From NCBI RefSeq assembly GCF_000425105.1, contig NZ_AULD01000018.1:1-45369 (forward strand): DNA of 45,369 nucleotides. Reading direction: 5' to 3'. How positions within the stretch are numbered: the first letter of the stretch is position 1; the number at the start of each line of letters is the position of its first letter. The position numbers and the translations under genes were made by a program. Of this stretch, positions 13,996 to 22,659 are shown in pieces. Under the pieces are notes generated by a model. It saw nothing but the letters and a program-made list of their open reading frames with translations, did not search any database and was not told where the DNA came from. This DNA comes from Agrococcus lahaulensis DSM 17612 (GTDB taxonomy: Bacteria; Actinomycetota; Actinomycetes; Actinomycetales; Microbacteriaceae).

Positions 13996-15087
13996 TCAGT
14001 AGGCGCGGGCGTACTGCGGCGGGTGCCAGTCGACGTCGGCGCCGAGCTCGCGCGCCCACCGGATCGGCAGGAACGGGTCGCGGAGGGCCGCACGGCCCAC
14101 GCGCACGGCGTCCACTCCGGCCCGCACCACCGCATCCGCCTGCTCGGCCGTCTCGATGAGGCCGACGGCCGACACCGGCACGCCCTCCTCGCCGATCCGC
14201 TCGGCGAGGTGCACCTGGTAGCCGGGGCCGACGGGGATGTCGGCGAGCACCGCCCCGCCGGACGAGGCGTCGACGAGGTCGGCACCCGCCTCGCGCGCCC
14301 AGGCGGCGACCGTCGCCGACTGCTCGGCGTCGAGGCCGCCCTCGGTCCAGTCGGTCGCCGACATGCGCAGGATGATCGGCAGCTCGGGCAGCTCGGCGCG
14401 GATCGCCGCGACCACCTCGAGCAGCAGCCGAGCGCGGCCGGCGAGGTCGCCGCCATACGCATCGGTGCGCCGGTTGGTCAGCGGCGAGAGGAACTGGTGC
14501 AGCAGGTAGCCGTGCGCCGCGTGCACCTCGACGAGGTCGAAGCCCGCGTCGACGGCGCGGTGCGCGGCCGCCACGAAGGCGGCGACGATGCCGTCGATCT
14601 CATCGACGGTCAGCGCCCGGGGCGACGCGAGGCCGAGGATCGCCTCGCCGGAGGCCGACACCGTCTGCCAGCCGCCGGCCTTGATCGGCACCGAGCCGCG
14701 CGCATCCCCGTCGCGGCCGAAGCCCGCGTACGTGCTCGCCTTCGCGCCCGCGTGGTTCAGCTGCACGCCGATCGCCGCGCCCTGCTCGTGCGCGAAGTCG
14801 ACGATCGGCCGCCACGCCTCGACCTGCGCGTCGTTCCAGAGCCCGGTGTCCTGCCGGGTGATGCGCCCCTCGGGCGCGATCGCCGTCGCCTCGACGACCA
14901 GCAGGCCCGTTCCGCCGGCCGCGAGCGCGCCGTAGTGCACGCGATGCCAGTCGGTCGGCACGCCGTCGTACGCCATCACGGAGTACTGGCACATCGGGGC
15001 GATCCAGATGCGGTTGCGGATGCGCAGGCCGCGGACGTCGATCGCATCCGTGACGCTCGTGGTGCTGATCGTCGCCTCGGCCGTCAT
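13996..15087 (-). CDS. NADH:flavin oxidoreductase, Old Yellow Enzyme family (YqjM-like)
   Basis: A 363-residue TIM-barrel flavoprotein expected to reduce activated C=C bonds with NAD(P)H using FMN. Landmarks are APMCQYSVMAYDGVPTDWHRVHYG near the N-terminus (the Cys typical of YqjM-type enzymes), VQLNHAGAKAS, and VEVHAAHGYLLHQFLSPLTNRRTDAYGGD (active-site His pair). VRVGRAALRDPFLP near the C-terminus is phosphate binding. Its ATG overlaps the TGA of the M20 peptidase gene (ATGA). It is the last gene of the six-gene overlapping operon starting at 20265. In that setting it may reduce an unsaturated intermediate. The substrate is unknown. Confidence 0.93.
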   Translation of the reverse strand: MTAEATISTTSVTDAIDVRGLRIRNRIWIAPMCQYSVMAYDGVPTDWHRVHYGALAAGGTGLLVVEATAIAPEGRITRQDTGLWNDAQVEAWRPIVDFAHEQGAAIGVQLNHAGAKASTYAGFGRDGDARGSVPIKAGGWQTVSASGEAILGLASPRALTVDEIDGIVAAFVAAAHRAVDAGFDLVEVHAAHGYLLHQFLSPLTNRRTDAYGGDLAGRARLLLEVVAAIRAELPELPIILRMSATDWTEGGLDAEQSATVAAWAREAGADLVDASSGGAVLADIPVGPGYQVHLAERIGEEGVPVSAVGLIETAEQADAVVRAGVDAVRVGRAALRDPFLPIRWARELGADVDWHPPQYARAY

Positions 15088-16241
15088 CGCGCTCCCCCGC
15101 TCGCGAGCTTGCCGAGGAGCAGCGCCGCGATGCCGGCGCGCTCGAGCATCCCGGCGATGCTGATCCACTCGTGCCGCGCGTGCGCGCCGTCGCCGACGGC
15201 GCCGAGCCCGTCGAGCACCGGCAGGCCGAGCGCGGCGGCGAAGTTGCCGTCGCTCGCGCCGCCCACCGACGTCTCGCGGATGCTCGTGCCGAGCTCGGCC
15301 GCGGCCTCCTCGGCGAGCGCGAAGAGCCGCGCGGTGCCCTCGGAGCGCTGCATGACCGGCCGGTTCCAGCCGCCGCCGACCTCGAGCTCGGCGAGCTCAT
15401 GCCGGGGCGAGAGCGCCTGCAGCACGCCGTCGATGCGAGCGCGCTCCTCCTGGTCGGCGACGCGCACGTCGACCATGGCGGTCGCGAGCCCCGCGGTGAC
15501 GTTCGAGCGCGAGCCGCCGCGCAGCGTGCCGACGTTGACGCTCGTGCCGGCGGCGAGGTCGGCGGCGCCGTGCAGCTGCACGACGACGCGGGCGATCTCG
15601 TCGATGGCGCTCACGCCGCGCTCGGGGTCGAGGCCCGCGTGGCCCTCGATGCCGCGCGTCGTCACCTGGAAGATGCCGACGCCCTTGCGCGCGGTCTTGA
15701 GCGCGCCCTCGGCGCTCGCCTCGAAGACGAGCACGGCGTCGCAGTCGGCGACCTCGGCCTCGATCACGGGGCGGGAGGCGGGCGAGCCGGTCTCCTCGTC
15801 GCCGTTCAGCACGAGCCGGATGGCCGGCAGCGGCAGCCCGGCCTCGCGGGCTGCGCGGATCGCCCACACGACCTGCACGAGCCCGGCCTTCATGTCGAAC
15901 GCACCGGGCCCGGTGAGCCGGTCGCCGTCGATGCGCACGGGCCAGCCCTCGAGCGTGCCGAGCGGCCACACGGTGTCGTAGTGGCACAGCACCGCGACGC
16001 GGCCCTCGCCACCGCCGGACGCCGCGTAGTCGAGCACCGCGACGTCGCCGTGCTCGCCGCCGTCGACGCGCCGCTCCTCGGCGGGCTCGCCGATGCGCTC
16101 GCCGAGCCAGCCGCGCACCCAGGCGAGGCCGGCGTCGAGCGCGGCGAGGTCGTCGGAGGGCGTCTCCTGCTCGATGTAGCCGGTGAGGTCCGCGACCATC
16201 TGGGCCCGCGCATCCGCCAGGTACTGCGCGATCGCGCTCAT
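15084..16241 (-). CDS. M20 family metallopeptidase (carboxypeptidase G2-like)
   Basis: A 385-residue zinc amidohydrolase/peptidase. Metal-binding signatures in order are CHYDTVWPLGTL (first His and Asp), GPGAFDMKAGL (bridging Asp), NGDEETGS (general-base Glu pair) and HARHEWISI near the C-terminus (last His). A dimerisation insert with GIEGHAGLDPERGVSAIDEIA lies in the middle. The family cleaves C-terminal Glu-type amides or related N-acyl amino acids. It overlaps both neighbours by four bases (ATGA). In this operon it could hydrolyse the half-amide released by the deacetylase-fold hydrolase, but that is inference. Confidence 0.93.
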   Translation of the reverse strand: MSAIAQYLADARAQMVADLTGYIEQETPSDDLAALDAGLAWVRGWLGERIGEPAEERRVDGGEHGDVAVLDYAASGGGEGRVAVLCHYDTVWPLGTLEGWPVRIDGDRLTGPGAFDMKAGLVQVVWAIRAAREAGLPLPAIRLVLNGDEETGSPASRPVIEAEVADCDAVLVFEASAEGALKTARKGVGIFQVTTRGIEGHAGLDPERGVSAIDEIARVVVQLHGAADLAAGTSVNVGTLRGGSRSNVTAGLATAMVDVRVADQEERARIDGVLQALSPRHELAELEVGGGWNRPVMQRSEGTARLFALAEEAAAELGTSIRETSVGGASDGNFAAALGLPVLDGLGAVGDGAHARHEWISIAGMLERAGIAALLLGKLASGGAR

Positions 16242-17245
16242 CGCGCCGCCAGCCGGTCGAGCTCGTCGAGGTGCGCCTGGGACATCTCGGTCTGCCCCGT
16301 CTCGAGCCGCACGATCGCGTCGACGAGCCACGCGATGAGCGGCGCCTCGACGCCGAGCCGCGCGGCGTCGTCGAGCACGGGCGTGTACTGCGTCGGCACC
16401 TCGGTGCGGCGGCCGCGCACAGCGATGTCGCGCCAGATGCCCGAGCGCTTCTTCGTCTGCGTCGCGAGCCACGCGACGAGGCCGTCGGTCGCGGCGTCGG
16501 CTTCGGCGTCCGTGCCGAGGTACTGCTCGGGCACGAACGCGTCGAAGCTCTCGAGCGCGATGCCCTGCTTCGAGGCGACCGTCAGCACCTCGCGCACGAG
16601 CGCGTGCATGCCGACGCGGTGGCGGTCGATCAGGTCGCCCATGTCGTCGTCGGCGAGCGCCGTCGCGACGAGCATCGCGCCGAAGCCGAGCTTCGACCAC
16701 AGGAAGCCCTCGACGTTGTCGCTCACGATCGGCTCGCCCCAGTGGCGGAGGTCCTCCGCGAGCGTGCGCACCCGATCGCTCACGCCGCCGGCGTACTCGC
16801 CGAGCGCGATCGCGCCGATGCCGCCGTCCTTGATGACGCCGGGCGCCATGACGTCGGCGAAGAGGTCGACGAAGGCGGCGACGGTGCGCTCGGTGCCGAC
16901 GTGGCGCGCGATCGTCGCCTCGTTGAGCCCGTTCTGCATCGACGCGACCCAGCCGTCGGCGGCGAGCCGCGGCGCGATCCACGCGGCGACGTCGTCCGTC
17001 GCCTGCGCCTTGACCGCGAGCAGCACGGCGCCGAGCTCCTCGGGCGCCTCATCGGGCGTCGAGATCGGCAGCCGCGCCTCGAGCGCGCCGCTCGGCTGCT
17101 CGATGCGCAGGCCGTGCTCGCGCACCGCCGCGACGTGCGCCGGGTCGGCGTCGATGAGCTGCACGTCGGCGCCCGCGAGGCGCAGGTGCACTCCGAGGGT
17201 GCCGCCGATCGCGCCGGCACCGACGATCGTGTACTTCGAGGTCAT
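16238..17245 (-). CDS. Ketopantoate reductase family (ApbA/PanE-like) dehydrogenase
   Basis: A 335-residue NAD(P)H-dependent 2-oxo-acid or 2-hydroxy-acid dehydrogenase. It has an N-terminal Rossmann motif YTIVGAGAIGGTLGVHL (residues 5-21) and the family signature VKAQATDDVAAWIAP...SMQNGLNE. The C-terminal helical domain includes FLWSKLGFGAMLVATAL and ALESFDAFVPEQYL. True panE is about 300 residues and usually stands with pantothenate genes. The catabolic setting, between an SDR and an M20 peptidase, points to another oxo/hydroxy-acid. AGAAGGAGA lies about nine bases before the ATG. Four-base overlaps on both sides show tight coupling. Confidence 0.87.
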   Translation of the reverse strand: MTSKYTIVGAGAIGGTLGVHLRLAGADVQLIDADPAHVAAVREHGLRIEQPSGALEARLPISTPDEAPEELGAVLLAVKAQATDDVAAWIAPRLAADGWVASMQNGLNEATIARHVGTERTVAAFVDLFADVMAPGVIKDGGIGAIALGEYAGGVSDRVRTLAEDLRHWGEPIVSDNVEGFLWSKLGFGAMLVATALADDDMGDLIDRHRVGMHALVREVLTVASKQGIALESFDAFVPEQYLGTDAEADAATDGLVAWLATQTKKRSGIWRDIAVRGRRTEVPTQYTPVLDDAARLGVEAPLIAWLVDAIVRLETGQTEMSQAHLDELDRLAAR

Positions 17246-18033
17246 GCGTCTGCGTCTCCTTCTCGGCCGAGGGCCGTCCAATGCTGCGGCAGGTGCCAGG
17301 CGCCGGTCGACGATCCCCCGTCGACGCGCAGCACCTCGCCCGTGATCCACTCCGCCTCGTCGCCCGCGATCCAGACGACCGCGCGCGCGATGTCGTCGGG
17401 GCGGCCGCGACGTCCGAGCGGGGTGTCGCCCACCGCATCCGCGTACTTGTCCGTCACCGGGTTGACGGCACTGTCGACCTCGACGAAGCCGGGCGCGACC
17501 GCGTTGACCCGGATGCCGTACCGGCCGAGCTCGAGGGCGGATGCGCGAGTGGCGGCCTCGAGGGCGGCCTTCGACGTCGAGTAGGGGGCGGCGCCCGGGC
17601 GAGCCCGCAGCGCCGCGCCCGACGAGATGCTCACGATGCTCGCGGGGCGGCCCGCCTCGATCGCGCGCTTCGCGAGCGCGACGGTGAGGAGGACCGGTGC
17701 GCGCGTGTTGACGTCGAGCACGAAGTCCCACGCGCGGGCGTCGAGCTCGAGGAACGGCGTCGCCGGGTAGACGCCCGCGCTCGAGACGAGCACGTCGATC
17801 GGCGCGACCGACCACGCCGCCTCGATGAGCTCGTCGTGGGCGGTCTCGCCCCGCAGGTCGATCGGCACGACCTCGACGCGCGGCGCACCCGCCTCGCGCG
17901 CCTCAGCCGCGACGGCCTCGAGCGGCTCGGCGTGCAGGTCGGCGAGCGTCAGGGCGTCGCCCCCGCGCGCGAACGCGAGGGCGACCTCCTTGCCGATGCC
18001 GCTGCCGGCGCCGGTGATGAGCGCGTGCCGCAT
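17242..18033 (-). CDS. Short-chain dehydrogenase/reductase (SDR)
   Basis: A 263-residue classical SDR. It has the cofactor motif ALITGAGSGIGKEVALAFARGG at the N-terminus, then LVSSAGVYP (NAG-type strand 4), SIVSISSGAALRARPGAAPYSTSKAAL (catalytic Ser-Tyr-Lys) and VAPGFVEVDSAV. C-terminal ITGEVLRVDGG is typical of FabG-like enzymes. It probably oxidises a secondary alcohol or reduces a ketone in the operon's pathway. The start ATG shares one base with the preceding permease stop (TGATG), and its own stop overlaps the next start. The substrate cannot be inferred from sequence. Confidence 0.93.
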   Translation of the reverse strand: MRHALITGAGSGIGKEVALAFARGGDALTLADLHAEPLEAVAAEAREAGAPRVEVVPIDLRGETAHDELIEAAWSVAPIDVLVSSAGVYPATPFLELDARAWDFVLDVNTRAPVLLTVALAKRAIEAGRPASIVSISSGAALRARPGAAPYSTSKAALEAATRASALELGRYGIRVNAVAPGFVEVDSAVNPVTDKYADAVGDTPLGRRGRPDDIARAVVWIAGDEAEWITGEVLRVDGGSSTGAWHLPQHWTALGREGDADA

Positions 18034-19342
18034 CAGTCGAGCTTCTTGCCCTTGGTCTCGGGCATCGTCAGGTAGACGACGAGGCCGATCGCGGCGGCGA
18101 CGGCGCAGTAGAGCCACACCCAGCCCCCGTAGCCGTTCGTGTTCATCCACGTCGTGATGTAGGGCGCGGTACCGCCGAAGACGGCGACCGCGAGGGCGTA
18201 GGGCAGGCCGATGCCGGTCGCGCGCACCTCCGGCGGGAACTGCTCGGCCATGATGACGGCGCAGTTGGCCGAGTAGCCGAGCAGCAGCACGATGCCGACG
18301 AGCTCGATCGCGAGCAGCATCCAGAAGTCGCCGTTCAGCAGCTGGAACGCGGGCCACGAGAAGATCAGGAAGCCGCCAGCGAACGCGGCCATCGTGGGCT
18401 TGCGGCCGATCTTGTCGGAGAGGATGCCGGCGAACGGCAGCAGCACGAGGAAGACGACCATCGAGATGAAGTTCGCGAGCAGCGCGAGGTTGAGCGGGAT
18501 GCCCGTCGCGACCGACGCGTACGTCGGCATGTAGCTGACCCACATGTAGTAGAGCAGCGTGCCGGCGATCGTGATGCCGAAGACGCGCAGCACGGCCTTC
18601 GGGTGCTCGACGAACATGCGGAAGAGCGCGTTGCGCTTCTCGCCCGCCTCGGCGTTGCGCGTCTTGGCGAGCTCGAACGAGTCGGTGTCCTCGACGGCGC
18701 GGCGCAGCCACAGGCCGACGAAGCCGAGCGACGCGGCGATCACGAAGGCGAGGCGCCAGCCCCAGCTGTCGACGGCCTCCTCGGGCAGCGTCGAGGTGAT
18801 GATCGTGCGATGCCCGAGGCGATCAGCACGCCGGCGCCGACCGAGACCTGCTGCCACGAGCCCGCGAAGGCGCGGCGCTTCGGCGCGGCCGACTCGACGA
18901 TGAACGCCGAGGACGAGCCGAACTCGCCGCCCGCGGCGAAGCCCTGCACCATGCGCGCCGCGACGAGGATGATCGGGGCGATGATGCCGACCTGGTCGAA
19001 GGTCGGCGAGAGGCCGATGAGCAGCGTCGCACCGGCCATCAGGCCGATGGTCAGCACGAGGCCCTTCTTGCGGCCGTGGCGGTCGGCGTAGGCGCCCATG
19101 ACCGCAGCGCCGACGGGGCGCATGACGAAGCCGACCGCGAAGATCGCGAGGGTCGACAGGAGGGCCGCGGCGTCGTTGCCCGGCGGGAAGAAGTGGTGGG
19201 CGAAGATCGACGAGAACGTCGTGTAGATGGCCCAGTCGACCCATTCGACGGCGTTGCCGATGCTGCCGGCGATGAGGGCCTTCTTGCCCTTCTTGGTGAG
19301 CTTCGTGCCGTCGACGGCCGTGCTCGTTGCGGTGGTGGTCAT
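18033..19342 (-). pseudogene. MHS-type MFS permease with single-base frameshift
   Basis: The protein begins MTTTATSTAVDGTKLTKKGKKALIAGSIGNAVEWVDWAIY and shows GAYADRHGRKKGL and GEFGSSSAFIVESAAPKRR, the signatures of metabolite:proton symporters (ProP/KgtP type). This frame is good to VLIASGI near 18812, then becomes Arg/Ser/Pro noise. The frame one base away continues perfectly with TIITSTLPEEAVDSWGWRLAFVIAA and runs to MPETKGKKLD. One missing base around 18806-18812 explains it, and the span (1310 bases) is one short of a multiple of three. It is either a real knockout or a sequencing error. Overlapping neighbours on both sides make it the operon's uptake permease. Confidence 0.85.
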
Positions 19343-20265
19343 GCGTGCTCTTCTCGGGAGATGTCCTGCAGGAGGGGGCTGACGTGCGTCGCGATGTCGG
19401 CGTGGGTGCCGATCCAGACGTCGTCGAAGGAGCGGATGTGCGCCAGGAGGTCGTCCAGGATCTTCAGCCGCGAGCGGTACCCGATGATGTGCGGGTGGAG
19501 GGTGAGCTGGAACAGGCCGCCCTCGGCGCGCGCGGCGTCGAACTCGTCGATCCAGATCTGGAGGAGCTGGCGGGGCGGCATGTGGGGGCGGAGGCCGCCG
19601 TAGCGGTCCATCATGAGGTAGGGCGCGTCGTCGCGCGTCCACTCGACGGGGATCTCGATCACGCCGGTGCGCTCGCCGTGCTCGACGAGCTCGTAGGGCT
19701 CGTTGTCGGCCATGAGCGAGGAGTCGTAGACGAAGCCGAGCTCACGGATGACGCTGAGCGTGCTGCCCGAGAAGTCCCACGAGGGCGTGCGGATGCCGGT
19801 GGGCCGGTAGCCGAGCTGCGACTCGAAGACGTCGAGGGCCCGCACGATGAGCTCGAGCTCGTCGTCGCGGCTCAGGAGCGTGTTGCGCTCGTGGATCCAG
19901 CCGTGGATGCCGACCTCGTGGCCCGCCGCGACGTAGCCGGGCGCCTCGTCGGGCCGCAGCAGCGCGCACACCGCGGGCATGTAGAAGGAGGAGGGTGCCT
20001 CGTGCTTGCGGAGGAGCTCGAGGATGCGCGGCACGCCGACGCGAGCGCCGTACTCGCCCTGCGCCATGCGGCCCGGCGACGTCTCGCCGTCGCGGAGCGC
20101 GGGCGTCTCGTGGTCGGAGTCGAAGGAGAGCGCGACGGCGACCTTCGCACCGCCCGGCCAGCGCTTCGAGGGATCCGGGTCGACGAGCGCGCGGCCGGCG
20201 CGCACGTGCTCGACGTGCGCTCGCCACTCGGCTTCGCTCCACTGCCACGGCTGCTTCGGCTCCAT
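19339..20265 (-). CDS. Polysaccharide-deacetylase-fold hydrolase (PuuE/cyclic imidase-like)
   Basis: A 308-residue NodB-fold enzyme. Metal motif 1 is ALSFDSDHETPALRDG (Asp49, Asp51, His52), motif 2 is GHEVGIHGWIHERN (His121, His125), and GIRTPSWDFSGSTL supplies the Arg/Pro/Trp motif. FYMPAVCALL fits PuuE-type allantoinases and imidases rather than secreted chitin deacetylases: there is no signal peptide and the 'TFDDG' motif is replaced by SFDSD. It is therefore probably a cytoplasmic C-N hydrolase of a cyclic amide, imide or ureide. GGAGGGG lies about eight bases before the ATG. It is the first gene of the six-gene operon, whose probable regulator is the divergent Lrp-type gene at 20456. Confidence 0.85.
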   Translation of the reverse strand: MEPKQPWQWSEAEWRAHVEHVRAGRALVDPDPSKRWPGGAKVAVALSFDSDHETPALRDGETSPGRMAQGEYGARVGVPRILELLRKHEAPSSFYMPAVCALLRPDEAPGYVAAGHEVGIHGWIHERNTLLSRDDELELIVRALDVFESQLGYRPTGIRTPSWDFSGSTLSVIRELGFVYDSSLMADNEPYELVEHGERTGVIEIPVEWTRDDAPYLMMDRYGGLRPHMPPRQLLQIWIDEFDAARAEGGLFQLTLHPHIIGYRSRLKILDDLLAHIRSFDDVWIGTHADIATHVSPLLQDISREEHA

Positions 20266-20455
20266 GCCGGCTCCCCTCCATCGCGGAACGACGACGCTAT
20301 GTCATCGATGCGCATGATCTTAGGAAGAACCGTAGCGGTGCACAACCTCTATGGGCGTTTCCGTCATGTCACAGCCTTGTAACGGAATGATCGACCGCAT
20401 CCCGGCGCATCCGCGAGGCGCGACCGGAGGTCACCGGACTGGCTAGTCTGGCCCG

Positions 20456-21490
20456 ATGCAGCGCAGCAGCCCGCACCGCGGCCTCCTCGACGAGACCGAC
20501 CTCGACATCGCGGCGGCGCTGCACATCGCGCCGCGCGTGCCGACGGCCGCGCTCGCCGAGCTGCTCGGCATCCCCACGAGCACCGCGAGCCGCCGCCTCG
20601 CACGGCTGCAGCAGGAGCGGCTGCTGCGCACCGTCGGTCGCTACGCGTGGCAGCTCATCACCTCGAGCAATCCCTTCGAGCTCTGGATCACCTCGGCGCC
20701 CGGGCAGTCGCGCGACGTGCTCGCGCAGCTGCTCACCATCCCCGACATCCAGTTCGCGATGCACGCGAGCGGCCCAGCCGACATCTACGCGCACCTGTAC
20801 CCGCTCCGCGGCTCCGACTCCGAGCAGCTGCTCGCCGAGCGCATCCCCTCGATCCCGGGCGTGCGCGCCGTCGACAGCCGCATGATCCTCGAGCCCGCGA
20901 AGGTCGGGCAGTCGTGGCGCTTCCAGCGGTTGAGCCCCGAGCAGACCGCGGCGCTCGAGGAGCACGTCACCCCCGTGACCGAGGCGCCGCTGCAGGATCT
21001 CGAGCAGCTCTCGGAGCTCGAGCTGCTCGCGATGCGCGAGCTCGGCGCGAATGCGCGCGTCTCGGCCGCGGAGGTCGCGCGGAAGCTCGACACGTCGCCG
21101 TCGACGGCCGCTCGAGCGATCCGGATGCTGCTCCAGACCGGCGCGGTCTTCCCGCGCGTCGAGATCCAGCCGGAGCTGCTGGGCTTCCCGCTCAACGCCG
21201 TCGTGAGCATCGACGCGCGTCCGAGCGGGCTGCAGCAGGTGCTGGCGTCGCTCACCGATCACCCGAACGTGCGGCTGCTCAGCACCGTCACGGGCGACAC
21301 CCCGATCAGCCTCTACGCCGTCTTCGCCGGGCCGGAGGACCTCGCGCGCTTCGTCCGCGAGGACCTCGGCGGGCGCGAGGAGGTGCGGGCCGCGTCGAGC
21401 GTCGTCGCGCTGCGCCTCAAGCGCCGCTACTGGATCGATCGCGAAGACCACTTGCTCGGGGCGCAGGTGCCCGACGTCGTGCGGCGCTAG
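20456..21490 (+). CDS. Lrp/AsnC-family regulator with two HTH domains
   Basis: A 344-residue protein made of two consecutive AsnC/Lrp units. Residues about 12-60 (LLDETDLDIAAALHIAPRVPTAALAELLGIPTSTASRRLARLQ) and about 185-235 (LSELELLAMRELGANARVSAAEVARKLDTSPSTAARAIRMLL) are both winged HTH domains. Each is followed by an alpha/beta effector-like segment. Double-length AsnC proteins are common in actinobacteria. It is divergent from the six-gene operon with 190 bases between, so it is the likely controller. A TAGTCT hexamer lies about nine bases before the ATG, which could indicate a leaderless transcript. The ligand is unknown but may be a substrate of the operon. Confidence 0.88.
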   Translation: MQRSSPHRGLLDETDLDIAAALHIAPRVPTAALAELLGIPTSTASRRLARLQQERLLRTVGRYAWQLITSSNPFELWITSAPGQSRDVLAQLLTIPDIQFAMHASGPADIYAHLYPLRGSDSEQLLAERIPSIPGVRAVDSRMILEPAKVGQSWRFQRLSPEQTAALEEHVTPVTEAPLQDLEQLSELELLAMRELGANARVSAAEVARKLDTSPSTAARAIRMLLQTGAVFPRVEIQPELLGFPLNAVVSIDARPSGLQQVLASLTDHPNVRLLSTVTGDTPISLYAVFAGPEDLARFVREDLGGREEVRAASSVVALRLKRRYWIDREDHLLGAQVPDVVRR

Positions 21491-21502
21491 TCCGCCTCTG
21501 CC

Positions 21503-21727
21503 TCAGCGCTGCTCGAACGGGTAGCCGGGCGCCTTCACGTGCTCGTTGAAGTAGCGGCCCACGCTCTCGCCGGCGTCAGCCGTCGCCATGAGGCCCGCGT
21601 AGACGCGCGCGGGCACGAGGAAGTAGCGGTAGACGTCGCCGTCCTCGAACTCGACCTCGAGCGTGCTCGAGCCCTTGTCGTAGCCGATCGAGCGCAGCAC
21701 GCTGCTCGTCACCCGCGCTCGCTTCAC
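21503..21727 (-). CDS. KTSC-domain small protein
   Basis: A 74-residue protein: VKRARVTSSVLRSIGYDKGSSTLEVEFEDGDVYRYFLVPARVYAGLMATADAGESVGRYFNEHVK. The 'S-S-x-L-x-x-I-G-Y-d-x-x-x-x-x-L-e-V-e-F-x-x-G-x-v-Y-r-Y' pattern, then 'S-x-G-x-Y-F-n', is the KTSC domain (named for Lys tRNA synthetase C-terminal fusions), here as a stand-alone copy. The role is unknown but nucleic-acid binding has been suggested. The GTG start is preceded by GGGGAGG at a good distance, and no ATG in frame gives a shorter sensible product. It converges with the Lrp gene and is the last gene with host-like base composition before the island. Confidence 0.87.
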   Translation of the reverse strand: MKRARVTSSVLRSIGYDKGSSTLEVEFEDGDVYRYFLVPARVYAGLMATADAGESVGRYFNEHVKAPGYPFEQR

Positions 21728-21761
21728 GTCGCCATCCTCCCCCGCGCGGCGACATGCAGAA

Positions 21762-21781
21762 AGCCCCGCCGAAGCGGGGCT
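21762..21781 (-). terminator. Hairpin terminator near the island's left border
   Basis: AGCCCCGC (21762-21769) and GCGGGGCT (21774-21781) form a perfect eight-base-pair stem with a CGAA loop. On the minus strand it is followed by TTTCTG, so it fits an intrinsic terminator for leftward transcription. No leftward gene ends directly before it; the next gene on the right (21920) runs the other way. It could be left from a gene lost when the island arrived. Bases 21782-21919 hold no recognisable gene. Confidence 0.6.
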
Positions 21782-21919
21782 CTCCAGTCTGTGGACCTCC
21801 GTAGAGAGTTTGAGAACCCCTGCCCACACCTGAAAACTCTGTCTTTGCGCAGGTCACGGGGCTTCTACGACCACGACCAGCGTTCCTCCGAGCCTACCGT
21901 TTCCGACTCCAGGGGTCGG

Positions 21920-22285
21920 ATGGTGCGATCACTTGGGATGGCTCAAACCCTCCTTCGCCCGGAGCAGGTCGACGATTTGGTAGCGCAGTATCGCGAGGGC
22001 GCGACGCTCGTCGAGTTGGCATCCCGCTTCGGAGTGAACCGCCGCACGGTCGCCATGCACCTCACCCGTCGGGAGGTGACGATCCGCCGCGGGCGGTTCG
22101 ATCCTGCCCGCATCCACGAAGCAGCCGACCTCTACCTCAGCGGGTTGACGCTGGTAGAGGTCGGCGTGAAGGTTGGGGTGGGGCCTCAGGCAGTCCGGCA
22201 AGCGCTCGCTTCGCACGGTGTCGTGATCCGGCCTGGCGGGCGCCGTGGTTCTAGCATCACAGCATCCGCTGCCGTGGGCGGTTGA
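21920..22285 (+). CDS. Helix-turn-helix protein resembling a recombinase DNA-binding tail
   Basis: A 121-residue protein with two HTH-like units: LLRPEQVDDLVAQYREGATLVELASRFGVNRRTVAMHLTRR (residues about 11-51) and ARIHEAADLYLSGLTLVEVGVKVGVGPQAVRQALASHG (about 63-100). The first is typical of the C-terminal Hin-like DNA-binding region of resolvases. No catalytic recombinase domain lies upstream, so it is either a free-standing regulator or the surviving tail of a recombinase. An alternative start is ATG 21938 (MAQTLL). Its position at the composition change suggests it belongs to the mobile island. Confidence 0.65.
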   Translation: MVRSLGMAQTLLRPEQVDDLVAQYREGATLVELASRFGVNRRTVAMHLTRREVTIRRGRFDPARIHEAADLYLSGLTLVEVGVKVGVGPQAVRQALASHGVVIRPGGRRGSSITASAAVGG

Positions 22286-22287
22286 GC

Positions 22288-22659
22288 CTAGGAACGAAGG
22301 ACCGGCACACGAGTGTCTGCTTCGGCGACCGCTTCGCGGCGCTGGTGACGACGGTTCGCGGCCTCGCGCAGGCGCGCGCGGATGAGCAAGACGACGCTCA
22401 CGGGTCCCATGATGATGAACTTCAGTGCGTTCCAGCAGGCCCACAGCACGATTAGGTGGAGCCAGCCGGGGCCGCCGTCGGCTGCCGCGCCAGAGCAGAC
22501 GCTGGCGATCAGGATGTACGGAAGCGCGACCAGCATCGCGGGTATCCCCCACTTGAGTCCGCGACGGGTGCGGATGGCAGCGAGCAGCCGGTTGCTCGGC
22601 ATGTAGCGGTGCAGATAGTCGCGAGTGTGAACGCTGAGCGTCCAGATAAGGCGGAACAT
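22288..22659 (-). CDS. Small membrane protein ('sulfate permease' misnamed family)
   Basis: A 123-residue protein: MFRLIWTLSVHTRDYLHRYMPSNRLLAAIRTRRGLKWGIPAMLVALPYILIASVCSG, then a second hydrophobic segment WLHLIVLWACWNALKFIIMGPVSVVLLI and an Arg-rich tail. Two or three membrane helices are evident. I recall near relatives in Microbacterium and Arthrobacter mobile regions labelled sulfate permease, but the protein is far too short for one and shows no such motif. The function is unknown. It converges with the HTH gene (two bases between stops). A DprA fragment follows in the other direction. Confidence 0.7.
   Translation of the reverse strand: MFRLIWTLSVHTRDYLHRYMPSNRLLAAIRTRRGLKWGIPAMLVALPYILIASVCSGAAADGGPGWLHLIVLWACWNALKFIIMGPVSVVLLIRARLREAANRRHQRREAVAEADTRVPVLRS

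Noticed and set aside
21782-21919. tmRNA or tRNA gene suggested by GTGGACC and GAGTTTGAG strings.
   Set aside because: No acceptor stem, T-loop GGTTCGA motif or CCA end can be built on either strand.
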